From a virus, in the IMG/VR virus record IMGVR_UViG_3300047510_001118, positions 62,001 to 126,000 of that record: a stretch of DNA of 64,000 nt. The stretch is one strand, 5' to 3'. The notes beneath the pieces are model-generated. The model saw only the letters and a list, made by a program, of their open reading frames with translations, did not search any database and was not told the origin of the DNA. The translations under genes and the position numbers were made by a program. Positions 1 to 7,784 of this stretch are shown in pieces. Each line of letters opens with the position of its first letter. The first letter of the stretch is position 1.

Positions 1-1227
1 CATTATTTGATAGCGTCCTGCAGCACTGGAACCTGCTCTACGAGCATGTGCTAACTGATAAGATGCTAACTCTTCCATAGTCATATTTAAAATAGCCGGA
101 TCACGTTTGCCACCAAACATTATATCATATTGGCCGCCACTTTCTGGACCAGCAACAAAATTAAGCACTTGTCCAACTTTGCCTTTTGTAACAGCATCAA
201 GTTGTAAAGGTTTGCTGACATCTACCTTGCTTTGAGCTGGTCTAACTTCAGCCTGCGAACTCTTTTTCAATGTAGCCAATAGTTCTGGTTTGGCTTTAAG
301 CATGGCATTCATCTTATCAACTGTTGCTTTGTCAGCATCACCAGTGGCCGGCAATCCATTCTTTTCTTGGAATGTTCTAATAGCAGCCGTTGTTTCTTTT
401 CCTTGTAAGCCGTCAACACCAAATTTTGGTAATGGAACACCTAATGCTATCAATGCCTTCTGTACGTCAGCAGTTTGTGGGCTTCTTAAACTTGGTGGAA
501 CTTCAACTACAAAGGATTGTTTATTAGGATCTTGTTCTTTATCACCTAACCCAACTTTGTTTAATACTTTATTACCAAATCTATCAAGAGAAGATTTTGG
601 TTCTTTTGGTTCTTCTTTTGAACTTGATCCTGGTTCATTACTTCCAAAAGCAGTTGGTTTGGCTGAACTAACTACCTGTGATGCTACAACCTTATATGTA
701 GACATACCAGCATGTACACCATCAGTTAGTGGTTTGCCGTTGATGTCAATAATCGGTATACCGCCAAGAGCACTTCTAATTGCAGCACGTACCTCTTCTT
801 GAAACTCACCACCATAGAACTTGGCTTCTTTACTACCTCGTCCTGGACCGTTAGGGAATAATAAGAAAAGTACTTTTGAAGGTTGCTGTGCGTTAATTCT
901 ATCTACCACACTGGAAACATCAGATGCGATTGATTGAGCAGTGCGGGATGGTTTTCCCGGAACCATGGCGTTAGCAGTATCGTTGGCTCCTAACGCTACT
1001 AATACCACAGAACCTTTGGGTATTTTTGGAATATTGGCCAACATCTGTTGTGTTCTTGGTGCTGGACCTTTGCTGGCCGCTGAAGGCACTCCTAAATTAA
1101 GCCATTTTACGCCTTTCATTACACCGCCCATTACGCCTACTGCATGTGCGTGGCTGTCACCGATAGCAACATAGACTGGTTCGGGTTCTGATTCAAAAAT
1201 TTGGGTTATAAATTCACGTGCTCTCAT
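1..1227 (-). CDS. SGNH hydrolase / peptidoglycan-binding / lysozyme-like protein (3' end off window)
   Basis: The gene runs off the left edge; 409 codons are visible from ATG 1227. Residues 20-190 look like an SGNH/GDSL hydrolase: GDSH with the nucleophile serine near 25, a GAND block near 80 and a late DGVH that would supply the Asp/His pair. Residues about 248-312 match a PG_binding_1 repeat (FGVDGLQGKET, AIRTFQEKNGL). From about 350 the sequence resembles phage lysozyme/transglycosylase folds of the lambda R type: GPESGG with a candidate catalytic Glu, MFGG, then SSAAGRYQ. I infer a virion- or tail-associated enzyme acting on cell-envelope polymer or glycan. It starts MRAREFI, an N-terminal motif I recall from structural proteins of marine T4-like phages. 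The combination of three domains is unusual. Confidence 0.85.
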   Translation of the reverse strand, partial: MRAREFITQIFESEPEPVYVAIGDSHAHAVGVMGGVMKGVKWLNLGVPSAASKGPAPRTQQMLANIPKIPKGSVVLVALGANDTANAMVPGKPSRTAQSIASDVSSVVDRINAQQPSKVLFLLFPNGPGRGSKEAKFYGGEFQEEVRAAIRSALGGIPIIDINGKPLTDGVHAGMSTYKVVASQVVSSAKPTAFGSNEPGSSSKEEPKEPKSSLDRFGNKVLNKVGLGDKEQDPNKQSFVVEVPPSLRSPQTADVQKALIALGVPLPKFGVDGLQGKETTAAIRTFQEKNGLPATGDADKATVDKMNAMLKAKPELLATLKKSSQAEVRPAQSKVDVSKPLQLDAVTKGKVGQVLNFVAGPESGGQYDIMFGGKRDPAILNMTMEELASYQLAHARRAGSSAAGRYQIM

Positions 1228-1259
1228 AGTACAGTATTTAGTATTTTTTATCTTTGACT

Positions 1260-1267
1260 AATAAATA
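1260..1267 (+). promoter_or_regulatory. late promoter-like box AATAAATA
   Basis: T4-like late box ending five bases before the GTG start of the plus gene at 1273. A transcript would begin at or next to the start codon. Confidence 0.4.
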
Positions 1268-1272
1268 TTTTT

Positions 1273-1704
1273 GTGAAGGACATCTACGTTCGTACTTTTT
1301 ACACGCTGATCAAAGAGCGTGAACAGGAAACGGGATTTACTATGCCCGAACCAGTAGAACACTACTGTGTATTTTTGTTGGCAGAACGGGTTGAAAAAAC
1401 AGAGTTAATACCAGATCCTAGTTTTGCTGAAAAATATCTACAACTATACAGTGCCAAAGATCATACTGAAATAAAACATTTTGCTGACGACTGTTTATTT
1501 TTTACCAGTATACTTCCAGACTATGGAAAAAGACGCGGGTTAAACATGGACTACTACGCTACGTTAGGCATTAGCAGTTATTATGCTTATGGAGATCTAG
1601 TTAATGAATCGCTGTATACACACCTAGGAAATTACTTTTACCATCTACAAAAGTTTTTAGAATCAACGATCAAAAACAGACCGCTAATTAGTTTTGTTCT
1701 CTAA
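1273..1704 (+). CDS. phage protein of unknown function (143 aa)
   Basis: An isolated plus-strand gene between minus-strand virion genes. It starts with GTG at 1273, just after a late-promoter-like box, and no Shine-Dalgarno is visible. The protein is acidic to neutral and rich in Tyr and His, with no signal peptide or membrane span. It ends 17 bases inside the 3' end of the converging gene. I do not recognise a domain. I loosely recall similar proteins in marine T4-like phages among structural genes, but cannot name a role. Confidence 0.8.
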   Translation: MKDIYVRTFYTLIKEREQETGFTMPEPVEHYCVFLLAERVEKTELIPDPSFAEKYLQLYSAKDHTEIKHFADDCLFFTSILPDYGKRRGLNMDYYATLGISSYYAYGDLVNESLYTHLGNYFYHLQKFLESTIKNRPLISFVL

Positions 1705-2842
1705 CTTTTTCTACAGTAAAATCATCTCTGGTTAACGAAGGGTGACGTTCAATTACTCTATTAATAATATCTTCTTTGCTCTCGCCTTCAATTCTAGCCT
1801 GTTTACCATTTCTAGTCAGTGTAACAACATAGGTGCCAGGGCCTTGATCTTGGTCAACTTCTTCGTCATCTTTCTTTTCTTCTTCGCCGGAAGCAAAACT
1901 TAGAGGAAATCTCTGTTTTAGATCTTCAATTGCTGTGCCAACATCGTAGCCACCTGGAACTATTTCTTTGCTGGCGTCTTTGATTTCAGCAGCCTTAGAT
2001 TTAATGGCCGCTACAATTTTCTTCATTAGACCCGGAAACAATTCAGCAAACTTTTCGTCTCTGCGTACAGTTTGATTACCATTGTTGATTTGATTAGTTG
2101 GAGCATGAATCTGCCATTTACCATTAACATCTTCGTAGTTGTCTTTATCTACTACACTGATCACAGGACCGTCTTTAGCATAGCGATCAAACCATGTTGC
2201 TCCTGAACTAGAGCCTGTACAGAAACTTGCTTTGAATCCAGCACTGTTGTTAAATGTATAACAACTACCGTAGTTCATTGGCACAACAACTAGATACCGT
2301 TCATCGTCAATAAGTTCTACTTCTTTACGCTCACGCTTATGACGCTCAATAGTTTCCTGATCTTTAATTTTTTCTAATTCGTTGCGATATTCACGACTTT
2401 GAATTATGCTCTGTAGTTGACGCAGATTTTTAAATCTATTAAAATCTTGATGTTCTGGTTTTAATTTACCGCGAATACTCAGAGCCTTCCAAGCACCTAG
2501 AGCATCGCCGCCTTCACCGTTGATATCTTCGTAGTCTAGTATGCCATTCATATAAAGACGTGTCAGCCAATCATCAAACTTGCCGTCTGCTGATATATCA
2601 CCGTAGTCCGTTGATCGTAGACTGTTATCTAATAATTCACTCCAAAGATTAAGAAGTTTTTGATTGTTTTCTTCCTGTTTAGCAGGATCTGATTCACTGC
2701 GAAACACAGATGAACCTAGTGCCGCTACTTTATTTTTAGGCAGAGTAGCATCATGACGCATGGCAATACCAATCATCTTAATGGTCTTAGGATCTTTAAT
2801 TTTAGCCGCTACGTTGGCTTCTAATAAATGTATGACTTTCAT
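1688..2842 (-). CDS. phage protein with a FCTGSSSGATWFDRY-type core (384 aa)
   Basis: The centre (residues about 185-265) carries a pattern common in phage proteins of unknown function: a Cys-Thr-Gly/Ala-Ser segment, an aromatic F/W-x-x-Y, GP-V-I/S-V-V-D and a GKWQIHAPTNQI stretch. The flanks are charged and helical, and the C-terminus has a poly-acidic linker followed by a small basic domain with RNGKQARIEG. Its start overlaps the upstream stop by four bases (ATGA), so the two are translationally coupled. The N-terminus MKVIHLLEANVAA resembles the short leader-like starts of neighbouring virion proteins. Function unknown; a virion-associated role is an inference from position only. Confidence 0.85.
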   Translation of the reverse strand: MKVIHLLEANVAAKIKDPKTIKMIGIAMRHDATLPKNKVAALGSSVFRSESDPAKQEENNQKLLNLWSELLDNSLRSTDYGDISADGKFDDWLTRLYMNGILDYEDINGEGGDALGAWKALSIRGKLKPEHQDFNRFKNLRQLQSIIQSREYRNELEKIKDQETIERHKRERKEVELIDDERYLVVVPMNYGSCYTFNNSAGFKASFCTGSSSGATWFDRYAKDGPVISVVDKDNYEDVNGKWQIHAPTNQINNGNQTVRRDEKFAELFPGLMKKIVAAIKSKAAEIKDASKEIVPGGYDVGTAIEDLKQRFPLSFASGEEEKKDDEEVDQDQGPGTYVVTLTRNGKQARIEGESKEDIINRVIERHPSLTRDDFTVEKVREQN

Positions 2843-3723
2843 CCTGATATCAATGTCCTTTTAAAGAATCCTAAAACGGTTCCAAGTTTCTTTTGGTCGC
2901 CATTAGATATATCTTGAAGTAGTTTAGTGACTCCTTCTGATCGTTCTGGTTGATAATTTCCGCTATAGGCTCTTCTTATTTCACCGGTTTCGTTTGGATA
3001 ATGATAACTAGCAGCCATCATGATTGCGGTATTAACTGAAGATCGTACTGAGTCAGGACCATTTGAGTCTATGTTTCCAGATTCAAGACCTTCTATAGAA
3101 TTTTGTAATTTTTCAACTCTTTCTATTTTCTTTTTGGCTTTATCAAAGGCATCGTTCTTAATCATATTAGCCACGTGACCTTTGATATCTGCTATGGCAG
3201 CAGTTAACGCTCTTACCCATAAAGGTTTAAACTTTTTAACCAAGGTTTCCACATTCATTGGTTGAGGACCAACACCTTGTTGTCTATCTTTACGCTGACG
3301 TTGCTTGTCTGTTACTGCGGTTGTATTTCTAGAAGAAAAGAATTTTACAGGTTTGCCTACTTCTGATTTGATAAAATCTAAAATTGTGCCGCCGCGGCCG
3401 TCGGAAACTGATCGTGTTTCCCCGCCATCACTGACTACTGCTGTGTATGAACCTGTTGTTCCGCCTGTGGCTTTGATCGCGGCAGTACCATTTGAACAGC
3501 GCATGATTACCCAAGCACCTCTGTAACTGTCTTTTAAGTCACTCCAGGAAATCTTAGGTATTTCTTGATACTCTAAATTATGAGCTAACGACATACCTTG
3601 ATGTAGTTTTTTAATAACCTGCTGACCACCTGGATGATCTGTTATTAAATTCATAGATGTGCTGGCTTCTGTGATAGATTCACAGAGATGAGCAAATGCT
3701 TTGTAGGCTTGAGCTGTTAACAT
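2839..3723 (-). CDS. phage protein of unknown function (294 aa)
   Basis: Gly/Ser-rich middle (residues about 80-115) followed by a long helical, Lys-rich C-terminal half. No catalytic motif, signal peptide or membrane span is visible. Its stop is next to the nuclease gene's start region and its own end overlaps the next gene by four bases, so it is in a coupled pair. I do not recognise the family. A virion or head-completion role is possible from position only. A GATC-poor CACCGGT occurs inside it at about 2982. Confidence 0.82.
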   Translation of the reverse strand: MLTAQAYKAFAHLCESITEASTSMNLITDHPGGQQVIKKLHQGMSLAHNLEYQEIPKISWSDLKDSYRGAWVIMRCSNGTAAIKATGGTTGSYTAVVSDGGETRSVSDGRGGTILDFIKSEVGKPVKFFSSRNTTAVTDKQRQRKDRQQGVGPQPMNVETLVKKFKPLWVRALTAAIADIKGHVANMIKNDAFDKAKKKIERVEKLQNSIEGLESGNIDSNGPDSVRSSVNTAIMMAASYHYPNETGEIRRAYSGNYQPERSEGVTKLLQDISNGDQKKLGTVLGFFKRTLISG

Positions 3724-4158
3724 TTAATTACACCAACTTTGTTTTGCGTCACCATAGTATTCTCTAGCAAAGCCGTTGGCAATGAGTTGACTACGTAGAC
3801 TTTGTCCGTTTAGAATGATGTCGCCTAGAACACGCCCACCAAACTTATCCCATCCATAAAGGACCACTTGTCGTTTTTGACTGGCTTGAACGAGATTTTT
3901 AGTAAAAACTGATGCGGCTTCTCCTCGTTGTTTTTCACTATCGCATTGTCCACGAAAGCCTTTTTCGGGTGTGTCAACTCCGTAGATACGTACAGCAAGT
4001 TCTGGTTTAAGAGGCTGTGGGAGAAAGGGAGCGGCAATTACAATAGTATCGCCATCGCTTACTCTTAGTATTTGTGCGTCATACATAACGCCCTGCGGTG
4101 TTTTTTGTGCCAGTGCTAGTGTAGGAATTGCCAACAATAATAGTAGTAGTTTTTTCAT
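3724..4158 (-). CDS. exported thermonuclease-like (SNase family) nuclease
   Basis: Residues 1-18 form a classic signal peptide (MKK, seven leucines, ALA-Q cleavage site). The mature part is a staphylococcal-nuclease-like fold: VSDGDTIVI, VRIYGVDTPEK holding the Arg and Glu expected in the active site, an acidic EKQRGEAA helix, and DKFGGRVLGDI with the second active-site Arg. At 144 aa it is the size of a single TNase domain. Family knowledge says Ca2+-dependent DNA/RNA hydrolysis. The signal peptide places it in the periplasm, where it could degrade competitor or debris DNA or help release progeny; that use is inference. A late box (4184-4191) lies 26 bases upstream. Confidence 0.9.
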   Translation of the reverse strand: MKKLLLLLLAIPTLALAQKTPQGVMYDAQILRVSDGDTIVIAAPFLPQPLKPELAVRIYGVDTPEKGFRGQCDSEKQRGEAASVFTKNLVQASQKRQVVLYGWDKFGGRVLGDIILNGQSLRSQLIANGFAREYYGDAKQSWCN

Positions 4159-4183
4159 CAGTGAACCTTTGGATTAATATGAA

Positions 4184-4191
4184 TATTTATC
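4184..4191 (-). promoter_or_regulatory. late promoter box GATAAATA
   Basis: On the minus strand the box reads GATAAATA, seven of eight matches to the T4 late consensus. It is placed so that transcription starts about 20 bases before the nuclease ATG at 4158. It overlaps the last bases of the upstream gene. Confidence 0.55.
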
Positions 4192-4814
4192 TATACAGAT
4201 TTTTCTGTGTATTCTGCTTTGGTCCACCCTATTAAACTGCTGGCTTTCCAATGATTTTGTTCAAATCCCTGTAAGGTCTGCCATAGACTGCGAGTATTCC
4301 ATATATATTTGGCCGCATCCTGCCAATCTGTGTGCCGTACTGTGTAGTCAAAATTTATCATTCGATCTTTAAAATGATCGTAATCATAGTTGTCGTACTC
4401 AACATGTAGAACTTCAAATACTGTTCCATCTTCTGAGACAGCATCTAGGGCAAAATCAAACCCCCATTTTGCTTTTGTGCGTATAAGGTAATCAGCAGTT
4501 GGTATAGATTGTTTGAGTTTTTTTAATTGATCTAGTGCTTCGCCGTTATAAGAGCAACGACATAAAAACATACTGTGATCAAGTATTAAATTCAGATTAT
4601 CGTGTTCTAATTCAAACCAAGGCTCTTGCCAACACGTATGATTTAACAGTGGATATTGAATAGGATGACCCATAGCAGAATAAAACTTCTGTTCTGCTCG
4701 ATTTAATTCAAATCCATCTTTGTCGTAGTATTGAAAATCGTTAGATTCAATATCAAGTACTGGTTTTAAACAAAGCGGATTTGACATCAATGTAACATTG
4801 TGTCTACGAAACAT
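4191..4814 (-). CDS. phage protein of unknown function (207 aa)
   Basis: A soluble protein rich in Trp, Tyr and Asp, with segments FDFALDAV, EVLHVEYDNYDYDHF and a C-terminal W-rich helix. I recall the same pattern in marine T4-like phages, without a known role. The ATG at 4814 has a poor ribosome site; Met-10 (4787) is an alternative start. It stands between the cysteine-rich mini-gene and the exported nuclease. Confidence 0.82.
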   Translation of the reverse strand: MFRRHNVTLMSNPLCLKPVLDIESNDFQYYDKDGFELNRAEQKFYSAMGHPIQYPLLNHTCWQEPWFELEHDNLNLILDHSMFLCRCSYNGEALDQLKKLKQSIPTADYLIRTKAKWGFDFALDAVSEDGTVFEVLHVEYDNYDYDHFKDRMINFDYTVRHTDWQDAAKYIWNTRSLWQTLQGFEQNHWKASSLIGWTKAEYTEKSV

Positions 4815-4820
4815 TTGTTA

Positions 4821-4967
4821 TTACACTTGATCAAGGTTGTCGTGCTCGCAGAGATCACAAGCACATTCAGTACAGTGGTCACAGGTATCATCTAAACAAC
4901 TGTGTCCACAGTGAGCCGTATGTTTACAACTGTTACATATCATTTCATTCTGTTCTGTCTTTGTCAT
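4821..4967 (-). CDS. 48-aa cysteine/histidine-rich small protein
   Basis: A short gene with a strong ribosome site (GGAGGAGCG six bases before ATG 4967). The 48 residues contain nine cysteines (11, 14, 20, 24, 29, 32, 35, 37, 40) and five histidines, arranged largely as CxxC and CxC. That composition suggests a small metal-binding protein, zinc or iron-sulfur. It overlaps the 3' end of the upstream gene, itself Cys-rich, by 23 bases. I do not recognise the family. Confidence 0.75.
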   Translation of the reverse strand: MTKTEQNEMICNSCKHTAHCGHSCLDDTCDHCTECACDLCEHDNLDQV

Positions 4968-5370
4968 CTATCGCTCCTCCAGTGACCCATGCTGTACAAC
5001 TACGTGTGCCAGCGCATTTAAAATGTAAAAAGTTACAGTAACCTAAATCTGCCTTGTGTATTGTAGCCATAGCATCTGCTGATTTCTCGTCACCCTTAAT
5101 ACCATCTTCAATACAAGACCACATCTTATCTGAAACATCAAAGGCCGCACAGTTACCGCAACGCATTGTCTTAGCAGTCTTTTCGTCTATGTCCCAACGC
5201 TTGGCCGCATCCTTCCAGTAGTTACCTGACTCTTCAGGATTCGCAGGTCCATAATGATATTCGTCTATGGCTTTCTGACGATTTTTTAAGTTGACATCTA
5301 TGTCGTAGGTAGCAATGGGACAGCCTTTATTGGCTGCTTCTACTATGTTGATATATTTTCTGTAGATCAT
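4945..5370 (-). CDS. conserved phage protein with HiPIP-like cysteine pattern (141 aa)
   Basis: The C-terminal half has CGNCAAFDV, a single Cys about 15 residues later, then GYCNFLHFKC and a final RSCTAWVTGG. The CxxC ... C ... G-Y-C-x-x-F order recalls high-potential iron-sulfur proteins, although the extra cysteines differ. The N-terminal half has GCPIATYDIDVNLKNRQKAI. I recall very similar proteins in the structural region of marine T4-like phages, with no assigned function. Iron-sulfur binding is an inference. It is coupled to the upstream structural gene by a four-base overlap. Confidence 0.85.
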   Translation of the reverse strand: MIYRKYINIVEAANKGCPIATYDIDVNLKNRQKAIDEYHYGPANPEESGNYWKDAAKRWDIDEKTAKTMRCGNCAAFDVSDKMWSCIEDGIKGDEKSADAMATIHKADLGYCNFLHFKCAGTRSCTAWVTGGAIDDKDRTE

Positions 5371-6680
5371 AATTCATCCCATCCTATAGCCCAGCATTGT
5401 TGAGTTGAGTTAGTAGTTGTAGTTACAGCAATAAGAAACTCGTAATTTACACCTGTGAATGTGTTACGTTCTAACTGAAACTTGAAAGGAAATCCAGCCA
5501 GTGATGGTGCTATACTAGCCTGATTAGTGGCTATAACATACCCTTCATCAATCAGCCTACCGTTAGTATAACTAGTGGGTGTTAGGTTGTATTCTACTGA
5601 AGATGTTGTGCCGGTGTCTTGCCATTCACCACCAGTGGTGATAGCCTGCTGTATAATAAAGTATTGATAATTGGCTCCAGTTAATGGAGCAAAACTAAAA
5701 TTAGTAGGCACTACTATGGCGTTGTTTCTTCCTGCTTTGAGTCTTATACTGATCATAGGAACAGGAGTATTGACCTGTGCTTGGTTAGTAGTTCTCGGTG
5801 CGGTTATGTTATGGCCAATAACTCTAGGGCGACCTATGAGTTCATAGCCGCCTTCTGATATCACAGATTGGCAGATAAATTTTAGCGTGTCGCTGACTCC
5901 GGTGGCGCTGGTATTTTCTATCTCATAGCGAATAGGCAGTCGTGCTGTGCCCATATAGGTTGTGGTTATGCCAGCGTTGTTAGCATGATCCCATCTATGG
6001 CAGGGTATAAACTGTCCGTTGATTACAAATCCCATAGTCACTGATCCTACACCTAACCATTCTAAGTTGATATAAAGTATCTGCGATGTGGCTAGATTTA
6101 ATACGATCTTATCTGCGTCTGTGCCATCTAGTTTACTAATATTCCAATCTGCTTTGGCAATGCGAGTTGTATCTAAACTACCACTAGAACTGCTTCTTCG
6201 CACAAAGTAAACATCTGTTCCATCCTGTTCTAGATAGAAACCGTTGTCATTGTCAAAATATCCCACACGCTGTCTCAGTCCCACTCGGGCCTGTGCCATA
6301 CAGAATGTTTCTAATATCAACAAACTCTTGCCTGGTTGGTAGGCAAATGCCCTTGTACTTTCTCTGTAGACCTTACTGCCAGCGGTGCCATCTACGGTCA
6401 TTGCTAGGGCACTAGAATTTGTATTGTGTAAGGTACTGCCTCCGCTGGCAGTGAAGTTCACAAATCCATCTAAGTTGTCGTAGTACTTGCTGGAGTTGTC
6501 AAAAAGTGTAAAAGGCTCACTAGTACGAAATCGTCCAAACGCATCTACCGCCGTAGGACCTAATGTAGTTCTAATTATAGGGCGACCAAGTACATCGTAC
6601 TGCATGGCCATAGTTAAGTCATTGGTGTTTGGTTCGTAACTATGAAAGTAGTTGGTTGAGTTAGGATTTAAATTAGCCAT
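5367..6680 (-). CDS. virion structural protein, probably tail/fibre (437 aa)
   Basis: A long beta-rich protein with many Thr, Ser, Gly and Asn residues and few charges, as in phage fibre and baseplate-associated proteins. The N-terminus (residues 20-60: GRPIIRTTLGPTAVDAFGRFRTSEPFTLFD) is a pattern I recall from structural proteins of marine T4-like phages. No enzyme motif. It starts one base after the upstream gene's stop, so the two are likely co-translated, and is followed with a four-base overlap by the HiPIP-like gene. Confidence 0.8.
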   Translation of the reverse strand: MANLNPNSTNYFHSYEPNTNDLTMAMQYDVLGRPIIRTTLGPTAVDAFGRFRTSEPFTLFDNSSKYYDNLDGFVNFTASGGSTLHNTNSSALAMTVDGTAGSKVYRESTRAFAYQPGKSLLILETFCMAQARVGLRQRVGYFDNDNGFYLEQDGTDVYFVRRSSSSGSLDTTRIAKADWNISKLDGTDADKIVLNLATSQILYINLEWLGVGSVTMGFVINGQFIPCHRWDHANNAGITTTYMGTARLPIRYEIENTSATGVSDTLKFICQSVISEGGYELIGRPRVIGHNITAPRTTNQAQVNTPVPMISIRLKAGRNNAIVVPTNFSFAPLTGANYQYFIIQQAITTGGEWQDTGTTSSVEYNLTPTSYTNGRLIDEGYVIATNQASIAPSLAGFPFKFQLERNTFTGVNYEFLIAVTTTTNSTQQCWAIGWDEL

Positions 6681-6681
6681 A

Positions 6682-7134
6682 TCAAATCCAAGGCCTTCCT
6701 TGTACTAATCCGCTTGTGTTGACGTTATCGTCTGCGCCCGAAACATTACCGTTGTAAGTATCAGGCAACTGTGTTATATCGTAGGTATCTCTAGTATTAC
6801 CATCGCGTGTGCGTTTCTTCGCAGATATTTCAAGTTTTACAACTTGACGCTGTTGTTTGGTTAATCCTTCGTCTAGGGGGCGGGCAATGAATACGTCGCC
6901 CGGAACTAAAGTAATTCCTAAATCTGTTTCGATATCATCAAAAAAATCTGTTGGATAGTCTACACTGTTAAATCTACCGTCTCTTGCTAGGCTTAGATAA
7001 TAGTAACTCGAAGGTAAATCCTCTGCTAGGCGGATCACTTCGATATAGGCGTTAAACGTTGCAGTTTCCGTTCCTATGTTTAAAGTAGTCGGAGTTCTTA
7101 ATAACCCGTAGTATGTTGTATCAAAACTTGGCAT
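6682..7134 (-). CDS. virion-associated protein (150 aa)
   Basis: Starts MPSFDTTYYGLLRTPTTLNIGTE and has a beta-rich body with a C-terminal Gly/Asn-rich tail ending VQGRPWI. It is the first gene behind a late box at 7154-7161 and lies directly upstream of the large fibre-like protein. I read it as a structural or neck/tail partner; no motif identifies it more closely. Confidence 0.78.
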   Translation of the reverse strand: MPSFDTTYYGLLRTPTTLNIGTETATFNAYIEVIRLAEDLPSSYYYLSLARDGRFNSVDYPTDFFDDIETDLGITLVPGDVFIARPLDEGLTKQQRQVVKLEISAKKRTRDGNTRDTYDITQLPDTYNGNVSGADDNVNTSGLVQGRPWI

Positions 7135-7153
7135 TTATTTTTCCTCGATACGA

Positions 7154-7161
7154 TATTTATC
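7154..7161 (-). promoter_or_regulatory. late promoter box GATAAATA
   Basis: Minus-strand GATAAATA, 20 bases upstream of the ATG at 7134. It partly overlaps the divergent plus-strand box at 7162-7169. Confidence 0.55.
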
Positions 7162-7169
7162 GTTAAATA
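7162..7169 (+). promoter_or_regulatory. late promoter-like box GTTAAATA
   Basis: Plus-strand box that ends six bases before the ATG of the NodB deacetylase gene (7176). The same box, GTTAAATA, precedes the only other long plus gene of the late region (29575). Confidence 0.45.
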
Positions 7170-7175
7170 TTGCTT

Positions 7176-7784
7176 ATGAAACCTTTGTTGATGATACATG
7201 AAGTTCGAGAATGGATGTTTGATCTTCCATTAAATGACTACATCCTAACCTTTGATGACGGACTTTACAGCCAGTATTATTACAACGATCGTTTCAAACA
7301 ATTAACTACACAGAGAATATACTACATCAGTTCGGGTATTGTTAGCAGTGGTAAACAAAACTTAGATTTTCCAACCTGTGTAGATGCTCACATAAAAGCT
7401 CGCCAGGGCAACACAGAAGACTACATGACTGTTGCCCAGATCAAAGAACTGATGAAAGACCCAAACGTAATCATTGGCGCACACAGTCACAGTCATATTC
7501 GCTTGGATAACTTTACTAGTCTAGCAGAAAAGGTTAGATATATCAATGAAGATACAGAGCAGATGATACAGTGGTTTGAAACAAACTTAGGATTTAAACC
7601 CACACACTTCTGTTTCCCTTACAACGAAGATCCACACGGACTGTACAAAGGACTAGTTAAAAAATTTGGGATTACGAACTGCGTTGGATACGGTCGAACA
7701 CCAATCGAAACGCTTCGGCATAATGTAAGCCAACTTGATAGCCTCGATATTTTGCCAGCGTGGTCATTGCCTCGATACTCCTAG
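7176..7784 (+). CDS. NodB-type polysaccharide deacetylase
   Basis: The family signature is clear: TFDDG at residues 25-29 supplies the metal-binding Asp, GAHSHSH is the histidine motif, and FCFPYNED matches the downstream RxPY-type motif. CE4 enzymes remove N- or O-acetyl groups from polysaccharide such as peptidoglycan or GlcNAc polymers. No signal peptide is seen, so it would act in the cytoplasm on glycan precursors, or on the virion. I chose ATG 7176 over TTG 7170 because of the box at 7162-7169. Its 3' end overlaps the convergent PIG-L deacetylase gene by 113 bases, an unusually long overlap of two real genes. Confidence 0.85.
   Translation: MKPLLMIHEVREWMFDLPLNDYILTFDDGLYSQYYYNDRFKQLTTQRIYYISSGIVSSGKQNLDFPTCVDAHIKARQGNTEDYMTVAQIKELMKDPNVIIGAHSHSHIRLDNFTSLAEKVRYINEDTEQMIQWFETNLGFKPTHFCFPYNEDPHGLYKGLVKKFGITNCVGYGRTPIETLRHNVSQLDSLDILPAWSLPRYS

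Noticed and set aside
290-1174. Long plus-strand open frames (290-802, 941-1174)
   Set aside because: They are antisense to the minus-strand hydrolase gene, which has clear motifs and continues off the window.
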